Origin: Isoetes taiwanensis
Lineage: Eukaryota > Streptophyta > Lycopodiopsida > Isoetales > Isoetaceae
Reading direction: 5' to 3'
NCBI GenBank assembly: GCA_021234155.1
Contig: JAJEKV010000403.1
Location: forward strand, 60,001-124,000
DNA: 64,000 nucleotides
The notes under the pieces are model-generated. The model saw only the letters and a program-made list of their open reading frames with translations, made no database searches and was not told the origin of the DNA. Below are positions 33,984 to 45,430 of this stretch, piece by piece. Position 1 is the stretch's first letter. Each line of letters begins with the position of its first letter. The position numbers were made by a program, and so were the translations under genes.

Positions 33984-34187
33984 CGTACAACCAATGGAAC
34001 AGGACAACGTCAACAGAACCAAACAATCATGATCTACTGCCTAACATGCAAGAAAAAAGGCAAGAAATACATTGGACAAACTACCAACATCCAAAAAAAG
34101 CACAGACAACACAAAATCAAACCTAATCACAAGATGACTAATGACATCGATACATACAAACCATACGAAGAAAGTTTTGACATATAG
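33984..34187 (+). pseudogene. GIY-YIG endonuclease domain, decayed copy
   Basis: The open frame reads TIMIYCLTCKKKGKKYIGQT, then TNIQKKHRQHKIKP and DTYKPYEESFDI, then TAG. IYC...KYIGQT is the GIY-YIG core. The Arg expected after it is Lys here (QKKH for TRYKQH). Past the stop the frame goes on as ITQLAGKRQTKLK with no Glu helix. Over about 55 residues it is clearly related to the intact copy at 61487-62080. An RT remnant follows 300 bases downstream on the same strand. Confidence 0.75.
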
Positions 34188-34506
34188 ATCACACAACTTG
34201 CAGGAAAAAGGCAAACGAAATTGAAAAAAAAAAATACATAAGAAAATTCAACACCACCACAAGTGGCTACAGCTCCGCAATCAGCAACGAGCTACAGTGA
34301 GCAACGAGCATTTGTTGCGTTAAAAATTTGAGCAAAAAAAGAGCTTGAAAAATAGAAAGAATCAAAAAATATACCTGCAAAACACAATGCAGTAGATTTC
34401 GGCACCAAAATTTGCTGGATCAGCACTGGATCAGCAACCCTGCATGAAAAAATTTTATAGTAAGCCCGTTGGAGAAGTTTAGAGGAAAAAAAAACCAAAT
34501 GCCCAA

Positions 34507-35340
34507 ATGAAGCTTCACAATCAAATGTATGCAGAATACAAAAACAAGCTCTCCATATTCACCGGATCAACAAGCCTCTTTCCCGTATGCACGAAGGAGG
34601 CAGAGCTCTCCCGCCAACTTCTCCCTTACGGTATACGGTATTCTTCGAGGCTTGGTGTCGTATGTTTGGTAAGAGTATACGTACGGTTTAACACAAAATT
34701 AAACCCTTTTGGTTCACGCACGAGGTTTGTACGTGATGAATTTTGTGAACCCCCCTTGGCACTTGCACCAGAAATTAGAGAGATGAAAGTGTCAAACATG
34801 ATATATGCAGACAATTTAATACTCATGACAATGACTAAAACTGGGCTGGGAAAAATGTCGGAAATTCGGAAGAATTTTGTGAAAAACAAGTCCAAAGTTA
34901 ATCACGAGAAAAAACCAAAGTGATATGTTTTGGCAAAAATAAAAGAAGATGAGGAGATCGATTCTTGGTCAAGGTGGAAGCCACAATGGGATACAAATAT
35001 TTAGGGTACAAAAAAAAAGAGACAAAAAGAACATGGAAGCAAGGGGTGGAAGAGATGGCAGACGGCAATAACAGCCATTATGGGTTGCACCTCGGTGTCT
35101 TGTGATCAACTCAATAGTGGATTGGGGACTCAAAACACAAATGTTTAACAGACGGTGGTACCATCTACATACGGTGTGGACAAAGGGAACCGGGAAAAGC
35201 GAGTTAAGCAAAACAAATGGAACGAGGTGCCCAAAGATATGATTGCATAAGGAAGAATTCAACGAAGTGGATTGGCGAGAACCTATTGGAGAAAGGGACC
35301 AGAAAGACAGAGAAGACAAATCTAACAGCCAGAGCAATAA
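34507..35340 (+). mobile_element. Reverse transcriptase remnant with mutated YADD (YADN)
   Basis: The frame reads EIREMKVSNMIYADNLILMT, MTKTGLGKMSEIRKNFVKN and SKVNHEKKPK, which fits the palm of a non-LTR reverse transcriptase (MYADDLxLM, VNxxKTK). The second catalytic Asp is Asn. After shifts GYKYLGYKKKETKRTWKQ follows. Upstream RVYVRFNTKLNPF resembles the block before GVRQGC. The copy is inactive. The 3' end at 35450-35665 on the same strand may belong to it. Confidence 0.65.
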
Positions 35341-35449
35341 AGTGCATACTTCAATAACATGAGGAAAGGTACAGTAAAAGGGAGGTACTTAACAGTACGC
35401 CCGACCATACAAATTCAGAATCTGTAACATAAAGAAATATAGGGAGGAG

Positions 35450-35665
35450 GAGGGAGTGATTTTTTTCCCCACGGGGTTTTTTCTCATCACTCTTAAATCC
35501 AACCTGGGACTGACCATCAGTCGCGAGCATAATAAACTTGTATTTAAGCTAGGATTAGTGGTTGATGTGGTGCTCACACCATGTACTTATTTGTCATAGG
35601 TCTCAATGGCCAAAATGACGTTAATTCTATTCTATTATATTATATTCTATTCTAATACATATTTA
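35450..35665 (+). mobile_element. LINE-B-like 3' end with (ATTCT)n tail
   Basis: A degraded hairpin (cccacggggttttttctc) near 35470, the end block tgtcataggtctcaatgg and a ttaattctattctattatat tail match the LINE-B 3' pattern. It may be the 3' end of the RT remnant upstream, or a separate insertion. Confidence 0.55.
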
Positions 35666-36719
35666 TACGTAGTTAATACATACTTTATATGAAGAATACA
35701 TATTTTATATTGGCCTCATACAAAATTGTGCATTTTTAGAGTCATAAATAACCTTTAGTTCAAGTTTAGACTGCTTTAAACTTAGATTGCTCTGAATTTA
35801 GTTTGCACTAAGAATAGACAAAATTGCCTATAAAAGGATCAAGAGTGGCCTTTTCCTTTGTGCCTTGAAAAGTTCAGTAAAGGGGAGCTCTAGCTGCATG
35901 CTAGCGGTGTATCTTGTGCAAGCATCTTAAGGTGGGGGCACTGAAGTCTTACACCAGGGGACTTGTGTCTAATCTGAATTGTTTGCCACAAGTAGTGTTA
36001 GCTGGGTTGTCATTGGGGATTCTGGGAGGGCCTTTGCGACTTGCCACTCACCGTTAGAATCCACTGACAAAATCCCCTCCCATCGTGACCAAATTCTCCT
36101 CCCATCCTGATCTGAAGGTCTTATCATTATGCAATATGCCCACCTGTCTACATACCAAAATCTCGCCACAATCTCCAAAATCCCACCCAATCTCCGCGTG
36201 GTCTTCAATTTACCCTCCTACAATTCAATTCAATGGTTTGTCAAAGTACCCAATTCCAGAATGCTCTTTACCAGTTAAATCTTTAAATCTGTAGGCCTTG
36301 GTTTGGTTTGGTTTGTTTGATTATTCAGTGGACTTCATTCTTAGTTTTAAGCATATAAATCATGATCATGTTCCCTCCTTTGCTATCTCTAATCTCTAGA
36401 GTAGGGTGCCCGCTAATAAAATGGGGCCCCGTTTTTTTCGCCACTCTTTTGTCGTGGATATGGGCCAGGTTGCCCATTTTAAGGACCCTTTGCATGCCCT
36501 TACTCGTCCAAATCGAAAGCAACCTGGGATGTGCGCTTGCGAGACCATACCCTTCATTGGTACACAACGTGCCCGTCTTAGGTTCAGTTAATTTCGTGTT
36601 GGTGCTGCAGGAGCCTTCATTGGCACTTCTTTATGCCAAAGATAGTGTAGCACATGCCCTAAATTGGAGCTACGATTTTCAGTTCTTTTGTGCTTTTGTG
36701 CCTCTCTTCTTGACGTGAA
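35666..36719. other. No gene firmly recognised
   Basis: There are long overlapping open frames on both strands at 36325-36718 but no domain. A duplicated ctcctcccatc word occurs near 36070-36105. Some of this could be the 5' part of the LINE-B copy that follows. Confidence 0.35.
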
Positions 36720-37690
36720 CGTTTGGAATCCGGGACGATAGTCTCATATCCCATTCTCCGCAGGAGGCGGGCTTTATGCCATTGGAGCGTCTTTGCAATG
36801 CAATGCCACATCCTTTACTTGTAAGGTGATTCCTATGGGTGACACACGAGTCCCTAATCTTGCATATGCCTTGGCCATGGAACCACATCGTCTTCAAGTT
36901 TGTTGGAAGGCAAAGCGAGACCGTTACGCATGCCCATTAGTCAGCACAGATGCCGACCTCGATCGTTTGATGTAATATCTTGATACATGCTTCCTTGGTG
37001 AGCTATGGGATGCTTCCATACTAACACTTTCGTTAAGACGACGATTATAAAGCTAACATCAACCCTTCACTTGCTCGTGGACCACAACGCTATTTGCTCG
37101 CCGTCACGCCCATCAAGCATCGGACAGAACCATCAAGCATCGGATGGACAATGGCCTCTATAAATGCTGGTTCCCATCACCTCCACCTTGAAACAGTCGG
37201 CCGGACATGAGAGCCACGGGAGGTTCGGACGTGTTCTTCGCTGTCGATTGGGCCTCCTTGAGGATGAACATCACGCCTTTCATGTGCCGCCCTGCATTTG
37301 CACCTATCCGGGCCAATTATGCTACCGCGCTTATCACCCGACCATTTGCATGTGCTTCTTGACACTCCTACCGGGTCCCGCCTTTGGCGTGTTACATTGC
37401 GAGAGAGGTTCTTCATCGGCATGTTAGGTTGATGACCACTTGATGGTTCTTGTCGGGCGTTCAGACGTATTTGTACATACTTCTAGTCGGCTTTATTAAC
37501 CGTCCGGTGTTTTTCCCCAAAATTTTTTTTGAGCCGGGTTTTTTCATCCGCATTGATACCGCTTGCTTAAACCCGCCTCGGTTCGGATTCGCTGCAACTC
37601 GTTGACTCTCTTTTGTATTGGGTCTTTTAGGCCTTTTTGGTCTCCACCTGACGCTTAAACTTTCTATTTTATTCTATTCTATTCTTGCAT
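36720..37690 (+). mobile_element. LINE-B C-terminal and 3' fragment
   Basis: Readable through shifts are FMPLERLCNAMPHPLL, NINPSLARGPQRYLLAVTPI, SHHLHLETVGRT and GLLEDEHHAFHVPPC. These parallel the C-terminal order seen at 17.5 and 23 kb. The end has tattgggtcttttaggcc, tttggtctccacctgacgct and a tctattttattctattctat tail. Confidence 0.7.
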
Positions 37691-38177
37691 AGCGGAAATG
37701 TTGTGCCAAATCTATCTTTTTGTTATCAACAAAGGTATACGTTTTATTGCATCTGGCTCTCCAATAGCTTAGCAGCTTTGACCTACAACTATCCTCCAAA
37801 ATAATCTCTTTCCCTACAACTACCCTCCAAAATAATCTCTTTCCTAATGCATCTGGCTCTCAAATATACCTTATTACCACAGGCCATCAGCTTCTAGATA
37901 ATATTATTGAGTTGTCAGATTGATGCTTTCAATGCTTCCAGGCAAATACATAGCAACCTGATTAATGATACTATAAACCAAGTGTTTTATGATCTCGCTT
38001 TACATTCCCATGCATAGTCCGAAAAGAAGACTCTTTCTCTCCTTTGATGAATCAGGAAACAAAGTAAGGACATCTCATTCTCACATCTAACATAGCAAAG
38101 AGAGCTTATTACATTTTCTGTTCAGACATACCACCTCTAATATGTCTTTATTGCAAAAAGGTTCATGATTAAATGAT
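37691..38177. other. No gene recognised
   Basis: AT-rich sequence with a repeated ctacaactaccctccaaaat word (about 37782-37840). It is the left flank of the CACTA-like element. Confidence 0.35.
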
Positions 38178-38540
38178 CACAAGAGAATGACTATTTATTG
38201 TCAAAAAAAACGTCAGACTGTCTAGAGAGATTTTTGCCTGACGTTTACGCCGTTCTGAAAAACCGGCGATTACTTTTTCGGCGACGCTTTTCCGAACGAT
38301 TTTTGCCGGATTTTCGTCGAAACGCCATAAACTATCGCCGGGTTATGCATCACATAAATCGCCGGGGTGTAACGTTTAAAAACGCGTTAAAATACATCGA
38401 GAATAGGCGTCGTAAAGAGCATCGTAAAAAGCGCCAAGAAAAGCGTCGCCAGTAATAACGTTAAAGGCGCCGATGTTTCATTAGATCTTGTGTCAGATTT
38501 AGCATCAGAAAGTGCGTCAGATCATTGGTCAGAAGGTAAC
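38178..38540. repeat. Left terminal and subterminal repeats of the CACTA-like element
   Basis: Terminal repeat at 38178-38218, followed by many gacg, cgtc and gcgtc words on both strands up to about 38530. The open frame at 38198-38455 (rich in Arg) follows from these repeats. Confidence 0.65.
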
Positions 38541-40582
38541 ACTATCACAATTTTAGTCATAACATTTCATCCAAGAGTATGTTTTAGATGGAATTTGATG
38601 TTTTGAAAAGCTATCTTCCCTAAAACTTGTTGATCCTTCAATCGAATCAGAATTTCCATCTCTAGCTAGTATTGTAGGTTTGAACTGCGACACAAGGGCT
38701 AGATATAGCACTTGTGAAGCTCATGCTGTTATGAGAGGTCTAGAACTCCCATATCACATGCTCAAAATACTAGAGTTGTATATTTTCTGGAGCTCTTTGC
38801 ATAGCTCTTAGAAATCCCGTTGAGCTACACACAGCTCAAAAACTACACATGATTTTATAATCCTAAGGGGGTTCTTATTTTCCCTCAAGTTTGTAGAAGC
38901 CAATGAGTGGGTACCATATAAAGTTTAAAATGGTGATATGCCTAAAAAACTAAATATTGGGTGCATAATTTGCCTAATATGCAAATGGCTATAATGTCTT
39001 GTTTGATGGGCTTGACTTTGAGAAAATGATAAGACTTGAAAAGGATAATGGCATGCTCCAAATCAAGGCCAATTTATGCCACTGTGCCATGGTGGCATCC
39101 ATGTTCTTAGATTGCCTAAAATGCAGGGCACTAGCCATATTTGTTAGTAGCTAAAGGCTTAAGGGGCTAATTGGTGAATATCTATAGATTTGAGAATGAT
39201 ATTAGAAATTATTATGATTTTGTGCAAATAACTTGGTATCCTTTGGATTAAGCGAAAATTACATGTATAGGTCACTTCGTATGGCTTAAACTTGTCTGGA
39301 AGATGGCGGAATATTACTACAAACAAGCTCTTACATTACTTAATGATGCTATTAATTTATTTTGGGGTTTCCTTTCCTTTCAATAGATTGTTTGCAAAAA
39401 ACCATGGTTCGACAATGTGCAAAAGCTTCTCGACACTTTATATGCTTCAAGAATTCGAGAATTCTTCATATAATAGTTTGTTTGCAAAAAAGCAAGTTTC
39501 AGCAAAGGAAAAAAACCATAAAATGTGCTATATGCTAATGCTTCCATAAAATGGTGGTGCAAAAGGGCCAATTGTGGCTTTGTACAAGCAATGCTAATGG
39601 GATACTATATCCACTATGATTCAAGAAATTTTTTAAACCTTGTGAATGCATTTGGACTTAGGGCATTAACGTGTAAACCCTACGATTTGAGGACAGGAGC
39701 TCTGGCGCCAACAACATGTCTGGGCAGATAGAAGGCCAGAACAGATGTCATGGAAAGACGATTATGGCTCATGTGGCCGAAACTATTTAAGTCCTAATCT
39801 TGCAGTTCGAATACCAGTTCATGACATTTGTGAGGCTAATAGCCCTAAAAAAGATCTGTTGATGGCATTTAGGTCCCGAATCCGGCTTTGGGCCTCAGAT
39901 AAGATATCTGATAAGAGGTATTTGATAAAAATTCATTTGCAACAATTGTGGGGCTTCTATTCGGATGTGCCAGATCATGACAAAATTTAGAAGCTTGGAG
40001 CAAAAAAACCAGGTCGGTCCTTATGGTTATACAATTTTACATTTGAGAATTAATCTATGATATAGAATGTGAAGCCTTTGCAAGATTATGTGCTTCATTG
40101 GAAAAAGAGATAAGGTTTTTGAAAGATGTTCTGAAAATGATCTTATATGCTCATAAATGGGCTGAACAGATATCCAAAAATCGGCCTGCCAAATCCAAAA
40201 ACGATTCCATAGCTGTGGCAAATTGGAGTTGGCTTTTCTGGACTTAGTCCTCTGTTACAACTCTCTGCAGTGGGGACGCTCTAATGGCAGCAATATTAAT
40301 AATTATTGTGGCCATGTAAAATTTTAAGGTTGCTAGTATTCCTATTAAGTTAAACTAATAAATACAGGTGTCCTTGGATATGAGGCAAGAACAAGCTTTC
40401 ATGCTTCTATTCAGGTTGAAAAATGTTCAACTTTCATGGTAATGTTTCATGCCAATTTGAATATACTTCTAAGACATGAATGGTTTTGATTATCATGATA
40501 GAATTCCATGGAATGTAAGATAATAGAAATACTGCTGTTATGGTTTCTTAAAGTGCCAAATGCATAATGGTAAATGCTGATA

Positions 40583-40710
40583 GTTGAGCTGGATTTGCGA
40601 GAAATAATGGCCATAACTACATGTTTAGCAATTTGGAAAGCTAAGTGTTGAGCTGGATTTGCTAGAATTAATGGCCATAACTACATGTTTAGCAATTTGG
40701 AAAGCTAAGT
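40583..40710. repeat. Tandem duplication, two 64-base units
   Basis: gttgagctggatttgc starts at 40583 and 40647; both units end ggaaagctaagt. Only a few bases differ. It lies inside the CACTA-like element. Confidence 0.88.
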
Positions 40711-41135
40711 CCGCAGGTTTCTTCTTATTCCTTTGAGACTGAAGTGAGTTAGTACGAAGGCATTTCCGTAGGCTACTTACTAATATTATTGGTTGCAGGT
40801 AATTGGTGCTTGAATTCCTATATACAAGCTTGGGCTTAAATGTTTGAGTCCTTGTTGCAATCCTTTGGTGGCATTTTAATGTTGACATGTAACAAAAGTC
40901 CTGGTTCCCTCTTGTTGGCATTTTAAAGATTGTGCGTACTTTGACATGTAACAGTTACTACTTGAATGAAGGATCTCAAATTTTTCATACTCGTCTATGA
41001 ATTTGTAAAATATATTCATGTAAATTTAAGCATCATCATATCCTAAGAATGCAATTGTGAATGCAACTAGATTCGATTAAGAGTGCAAGTAAATCCAAAA
41101 GGATATATGTGACTAATAACCTGACAAAAATGCTA

Positions 41136-41463
41136 GCAAAAATATTTTTGACGCATTCTTTGAGGATTATTGACAAAAAATTTGACGAATTTTCTGACGT
41201 TTCCTGACGTTTTTCCTGACGTTTTTTCTGACGCTTTTTCTGACGCTTTTTCTGACACTTAAAGCCGCCGAGGAAGAACCGACGCTTTTTCGACAAAAGC
41301 GCCGGAAGAATCGACGCTTTTTCTGACGCTTTTTTTGACACTTAATCGTCAGATAATAAGCGACAGATAATTCGTCAGTCAGTAGGGTCTGGCCAGTTGT
41401 CTGTTTTGTGAAGACCATCTGACGCTTTTTCTGACAAAAAATCGTCATTCTCTTGTAGTAGTG
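41136..41463. repeat. Right subterminal array and terminal repeat of the CACTA-like element
   Basis: ctgacgctttttc and variants occur about ten times between 41195 and 41445. The terminal repeat covers about 41415-41463. Lys/Arg/Gln-rich minus-strand open frames here (KCQKKRQKKRQ) come from the repeats. Confidence 0.8.
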
Positions 41464-41479
41464 CATCAATACACAACAA

Positions 41480-42180
41480 TCCCATCATCATAGATCAACA
41501 ACTTACACAACGGCAACACATTGACAATACCCAATCACATTTCGAACTGTACAAACTCTCCATCATGAGCCCAGTAAAACACAATATAATTAAAGACACC
41601 AATTCAAAAACAACAGGCTGCAACACCAAACCCATCACATCCAACCCCTACAAATTAGACTTCCTCGCAACAGCATGTATATGCAACACAGCTTCCATCG
41701 CCTTCCTATGTCTTGCTCGCCCTGACTCTCTGCATCCTTCCTTTCACAGAACCTCCCACCTCTACCCCTTTCTCAAGCTCAGTATCCACCTCCATATCTC
41801 CTTCCATATTCCTGAGCTACCACACTTCCTTCTTAAGAACATCACACAGCAAAGAATATGGCTATTCTCCATGCTGAAATCCTCGCTCCAATACAACTTT
41901 ACAAACAATAGAACCACGCATGTCCACTTTCATATGCAGTTCTCGACACCAGTGCTCTATTTCCGCAAATACTATATCATGTCAATTCCCTTATTCACAC
42001 ATAACATCCAACACATGACCTTCAAAATTTCCACACTCTTACTACTATCCTTTTGGTCACTTTATAAACCTTACAACCTTACACATCTCACATCTCATCA
42101 CATACACACCACAACAACTCTAAACTCCAACTAAATATTCCATAATGGTATCCACATAGCAGACCGACATTTCCAAACCA
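41480..42180. other. Guanine-poor strand-asymmetric tract
   Basis: By hand count G makes up roughly 8 percent of the plus strand here, and the line 42061-42120 has none. C is frequent. A 189-codon plus-strand open frame (41565-42134) lies in it. Stops TGA and TAG need G, so a long open frame is expected by chance, and no domain is seen. Confidence 0.6.
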
Positions 42181-42255
42181 AAGACTAAAAAAAAAAAGGA
42201 TGCCGAAACCAAAACAACAAACTCTATGTTATGCCTAAATAAATTAACAGACCAT

Positions 42256-43964
42256 TGTTGGATATTTTGCATGCATGCTAATATTAGGCATAATGGATGT
42301 TTTATATGGTCGCATGTCCCTAGTCTAGCTTTAGACGGAGTGGTGCACCATGGCCGGACAGACTAGAGGTGCAACTAAATATAAATGCTGGATTTAGTTG
42401 CGTGGTTGCCTAAGTGCATTATGAAAATAATGCATAGGAAGGGCAATGCCTTAATGGGTTAAACAACCCATGAAATAAAAGTTAAGGTAACAAATACCTT
42501 CAATGGTTTTATGAACCATTGGACTTTTAAAAGGTGAGCACCCGAATAGCGGGGATGCCACCATGCATTTTGATAAAACGAACGGGCGGGTGAGCCGGAC
42601 CGCTATCCCAAGAGACCCACATGACGTTTCGGTGGTTGCCACGTGGCCCCGCCACGCTGGCATGTGCCGGATTGGTGGCCTCGGCCCGTTATGCGCAGCC
42701 GGAATCGCCACAGAAATCCCGATCAGAGGCGGCCGGAATCGAGTTAAGATACCCCGCCCATTAAGGGCGCATCAACCGCGGGCGTAGCCATGATTTGGGT
42801 AGGCCCGCTGTTTTGATAGCAGCAGAAATTAGAGAAGGGAACAACAGAAGGAAGCCGGAGATCCAAAAGGACGACCACCTGGAAGGACAATTCATCATAA
42901 GGGTATCTGCTTGCAGAGGCAACAACAGAGAGAAGCTCGGCATAATCTGGTAAGATATAAACTGGTTGAAACCGGTTGCCAGCATTATGGAATAAGCATA
43001 AGATGCATGTGGGCTTCATTGGAAACCTTATGGGAAGCTTTCTTGGAATTCCAAGAGAGCTTGAAACGAAATTGATGCCTTCAAATTAGTGGGACCTATC
43101 CTTCTGTAGAGCCCTCATAGCCACGGCCTAAGTTAATTAGTAGCTGAGAAGTGGCTGGGCTCTGATATAGTAATGGTTTTTGCTAGTACAGTAAGATGTA
43201 CTGTTGCTTATGGTTAGGCAGCTAGCGAACCATTAAAGTTCCCTCCTTAAAGGCTTAACCAATGTGGAACATTGTGCCTTAGGTATTCCCTTGTACCGGT
43301 GAGATAGGTATATGACCTTGGTATGGGACAAGGTGGTATACGTATCAATAGGCCGGGGATTTGGGAAGTCTTATAGAGCTTTGCTCTATTGTGAAAGTAT
43401 CTTAGAGATACTGGGATTAGCAGTAAGTGCTACCCGAGGGAGTTTTATGCTAGCATGTGATTAGATAAGCGTGGCTTATCGGGTAAGATCCGTCAGTGTT
43501 AGTGAGGTGAACCTCATCACTGGTATGGGACGGTGATGGGTGGAACCAACAGTCTAACAGCCTAGGGTCTTATGTTGCTTGCAGTTTCTCCCTTTTATTG
43601 GATCCACCAGCGCGGGGGTTCTAGACGACGTACTGTCTAGATATGGTGGGGTGTGTCTGCTTGGCAGATGCTATGGTGCGTATGGTGGATTCCATATGTG
43701 TGTTCTTGCAGTCCGTCAGTCATTGCTTCATGTTGACATACTGGATAACTCTTATGCATGTTACTAACACGTGTAAGCTTGTGCAGGCGGTTTGATAGCT
43801 GGCGAGGCATACGTGTGTTTATAGTTATCTTTGTGTCATCTTGTTATCTGTATACGTGGCTTTCATGTATATAGCCTCGTGGGGAGGCGATTTTGTTACG
43901 GTACGGGATGGTTTGATGTGAATACAAATCGAAATTTTTGGTACTAAAATTTTGGTTCGTAACA
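42256..43964. mobile_element. Candidate long solo LTR, 1.7 kb
   Basis: The stretch starts TGTTGGATAT and ends TTCGTAACA, giving TGTT/AACA ends. Its texture (no ORF, mixed GC, gtttgatgtgaatac near the end) resembles long Ty3-type LTRs. Flanks accat and ctcta do not match, and no second copy lies in the window, so this is only a candidate. Short open frames in it look like chance. Confidence 0.3.
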
Positions 43965-44207
43965 CTCTATATCTGTATACTACTATATCAACTACTCATA
44001 CATACTACTTTCAAATTCACAATACATGGACATGAGTTCCTCATACATTATCCAATACATATTCAACAACGTAGATGTATCTACAGAGATGGATGAGCAT
44101 GCATTCCTCCAACCTTGGCCGAAGGCCGAGCCGATGAATGAATGAAAGAAAAAAGGTGGACGGCCCCTTTTCTAGTCTCAAAATATGGAGATATGATTAC
44201 CTTTTAT
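43965..44207. other. No gene recognised
   Basis: Short AT-rich flank between the candidate LTR and the first duplicated segment. Confidence 0.3.
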
Positions 44208-44905
44208 AGTTGAAGGCACTATAGTAGGGCATAGCAAGGCATCTCCAAGGTATAGGCGGAGGCACAATAGTAGGGTAAGGTATCGTGACTTTATTACAAG
44301 CTTACACAAAGCGTAACGTGCTGAAGAAATGGACATTTCCAACATGCAATATTTTTTAATATATCAATGAAAACAACATTTGTCGTTGGAATGCAAAACA
44401 CATTTTAGATGAACACCTAGAAAGGTAAAAAAGACATTTTTCTCCATCCTCCTGAAGAGGCCCCAAATAAAAGTTTTGTGGTGCAAAAGAACTTGCATCT
44501 ACATACCAGTTCTTCTTTGGTACCAGCCAATGAAAATTTCCTATACATGAATTGCAAATTTTAAATTCAAGAATATATATTAAAGTCTGATAATGAAAGG
44601 CAAATTTACAGTTAGCACTCTGCCATGTTATGCATCCATTGAGCCTTTTCAATTCCTGTTTAAGAAAGGGAAAGGCAAAATTTATCTTGGACTCTGGAAT
44701 GAGTTTATCGATAAAAACCAACTACAAGTTCTGTGGATTCAAGAACAAATAAAGCTTCTGATGCTTGTCCAAGCCCCAATCTCATGTACGATATTTTTCC
44801 AACAGATTGTGGTATAAAAACTTCCTTTCACCAAGAACTTGTATCAACATAGTAGCCCCATATCCAGTTTTTCTTTGGCCCTTGGTCTAAAATAAAAATG
44901 CAACC
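44208..44905. repeat. Segmental duplication, copy 1
   Basis: It matches 46083-47480 over about 700 bases (shared words: aatagtagggtaaggtat, gaatgcaaaacacat, cacctagaaaggtaaaa, atctcatgtacgat, cttgtatcaacat). Divergence is moderate, with many small indels. It lies just downstream of PPR coding remnants read on the minus strand. Confidence 0.8.
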
Positions 44906-44933
44906 ATTTATAGTGGGCCTGCCATTACATGGA

Positions 44934-45058
44934 CCTAAATTAAGATGCACTGGCTCAACGAATCTCGTGCTTCCTTAAATGAACGACATTTAGCAACCTA
45001 AATTAAGATGCACTGGCTCAACGAATCTCGTGCTTCCTTAAATGAACGACATTTAGCA
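44934..45058. repeat. Tandem duplication, two units of about 63 bases
   Basis: cctaaattaagatgcactgg starts at 44934 and 44997, and the units are nearly identical. It overlaps the 3' end of a PPR remnant, so part of the coding sequence is repeated. Confidence 0.88.
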
Positions 45059-45430
45059 TACATGTCAACCAACGAATTGCCAAACACTTGGCATACATAT
45101 GAACTAAGGTTGTATTAACAAATGCATCCCTTTCAAGTCCCTTTTCTTGGATCATAATATGTACTTGCCTGCCTCCTTCCAGATCTTTTGCTTTAGCACA
45201 AGCTCTCAACGAAGCTATAGGGTGTGATTGCTAGCATCCACAATGTCTTCTTGCATCTTATGGTAGACTCTAAGAGCATATCCTGATTGTCCACAATCAA
45301 TATATCCAGAAATCATCGCGGTCCACGAATGCTCAGTACGATGAGCCAAGGAGTTGCAGGCACAATGTGATTGCCGGCACATCCGGGACCTTCCAAAAAC
45401 TATTGCAAATTTTGCCATGCGCATTTAACT
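45018..45430 (-). pseudogene. PPR protein fragment (PLS class), frameshifted
   Basis: The minus strand reads HSWTAMISGYIDCGQSGYAL and RVYHKMQEDIVDASNHTL, then after a shift RACAKAKDLEGGRQVHIMIQ, ERDAFVNTTLVHMYAKC and, in another frame, VFGNSLVDMYAKCRSFKEAR. These are pentatricopeptide repeats of the L/S kind found in organelle RNA-editing factors. Only two or three repeats remain, with at least two frameshifts. The editing role is known for the family and not shown for this remnant. Confidence 0.7.

Larger units (their letters stand above)
38178..41463. mobile_element. CACTA-like DNA transposon, 3.3 kb, probably non-autonomous
   Basis: The right end on the reverse strand starts CACTACTACAAGAGAATGAC, close to known CACTA termini. 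The left end starts CACAAGAGAATGAC and lacks a few terminal bases. Over about 39 bases the two ends match with four or five differences. Just inside both ends are subterminal repeats built on TGACG and GACGC(TTTTT). No TNP2-type transposase is recognised. Inside, on the plus strand, some frames look coding (KMAEYYYKQALTLLND, LCASLEKEIRFLKDVLK with KMILYAHKWAEQISKNRP at about 40070-40240) but match nothing I know. They could be transposon exons or a captured gene. No clear 3-bp target duplication is seen. Confidence 0.7.

Noticed and set aside
41036-41469. Lys/Arg-rich open frames such as KKRQKKRQKKRQ
   Set aside because: They are translations of the CACTA subterminal repeats.
41565-42134. 189-codon plus-strand open frame
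   Set aside because: The tract is guanine-poor, so stops TGA and TAG are rare by composition. No domain is visible and the sequence is irregular.
42450-43019. Several open frames in the candidate LTR
   Set aside because: They overlap on both strands and look like chance in moderately GC-rich sequence.
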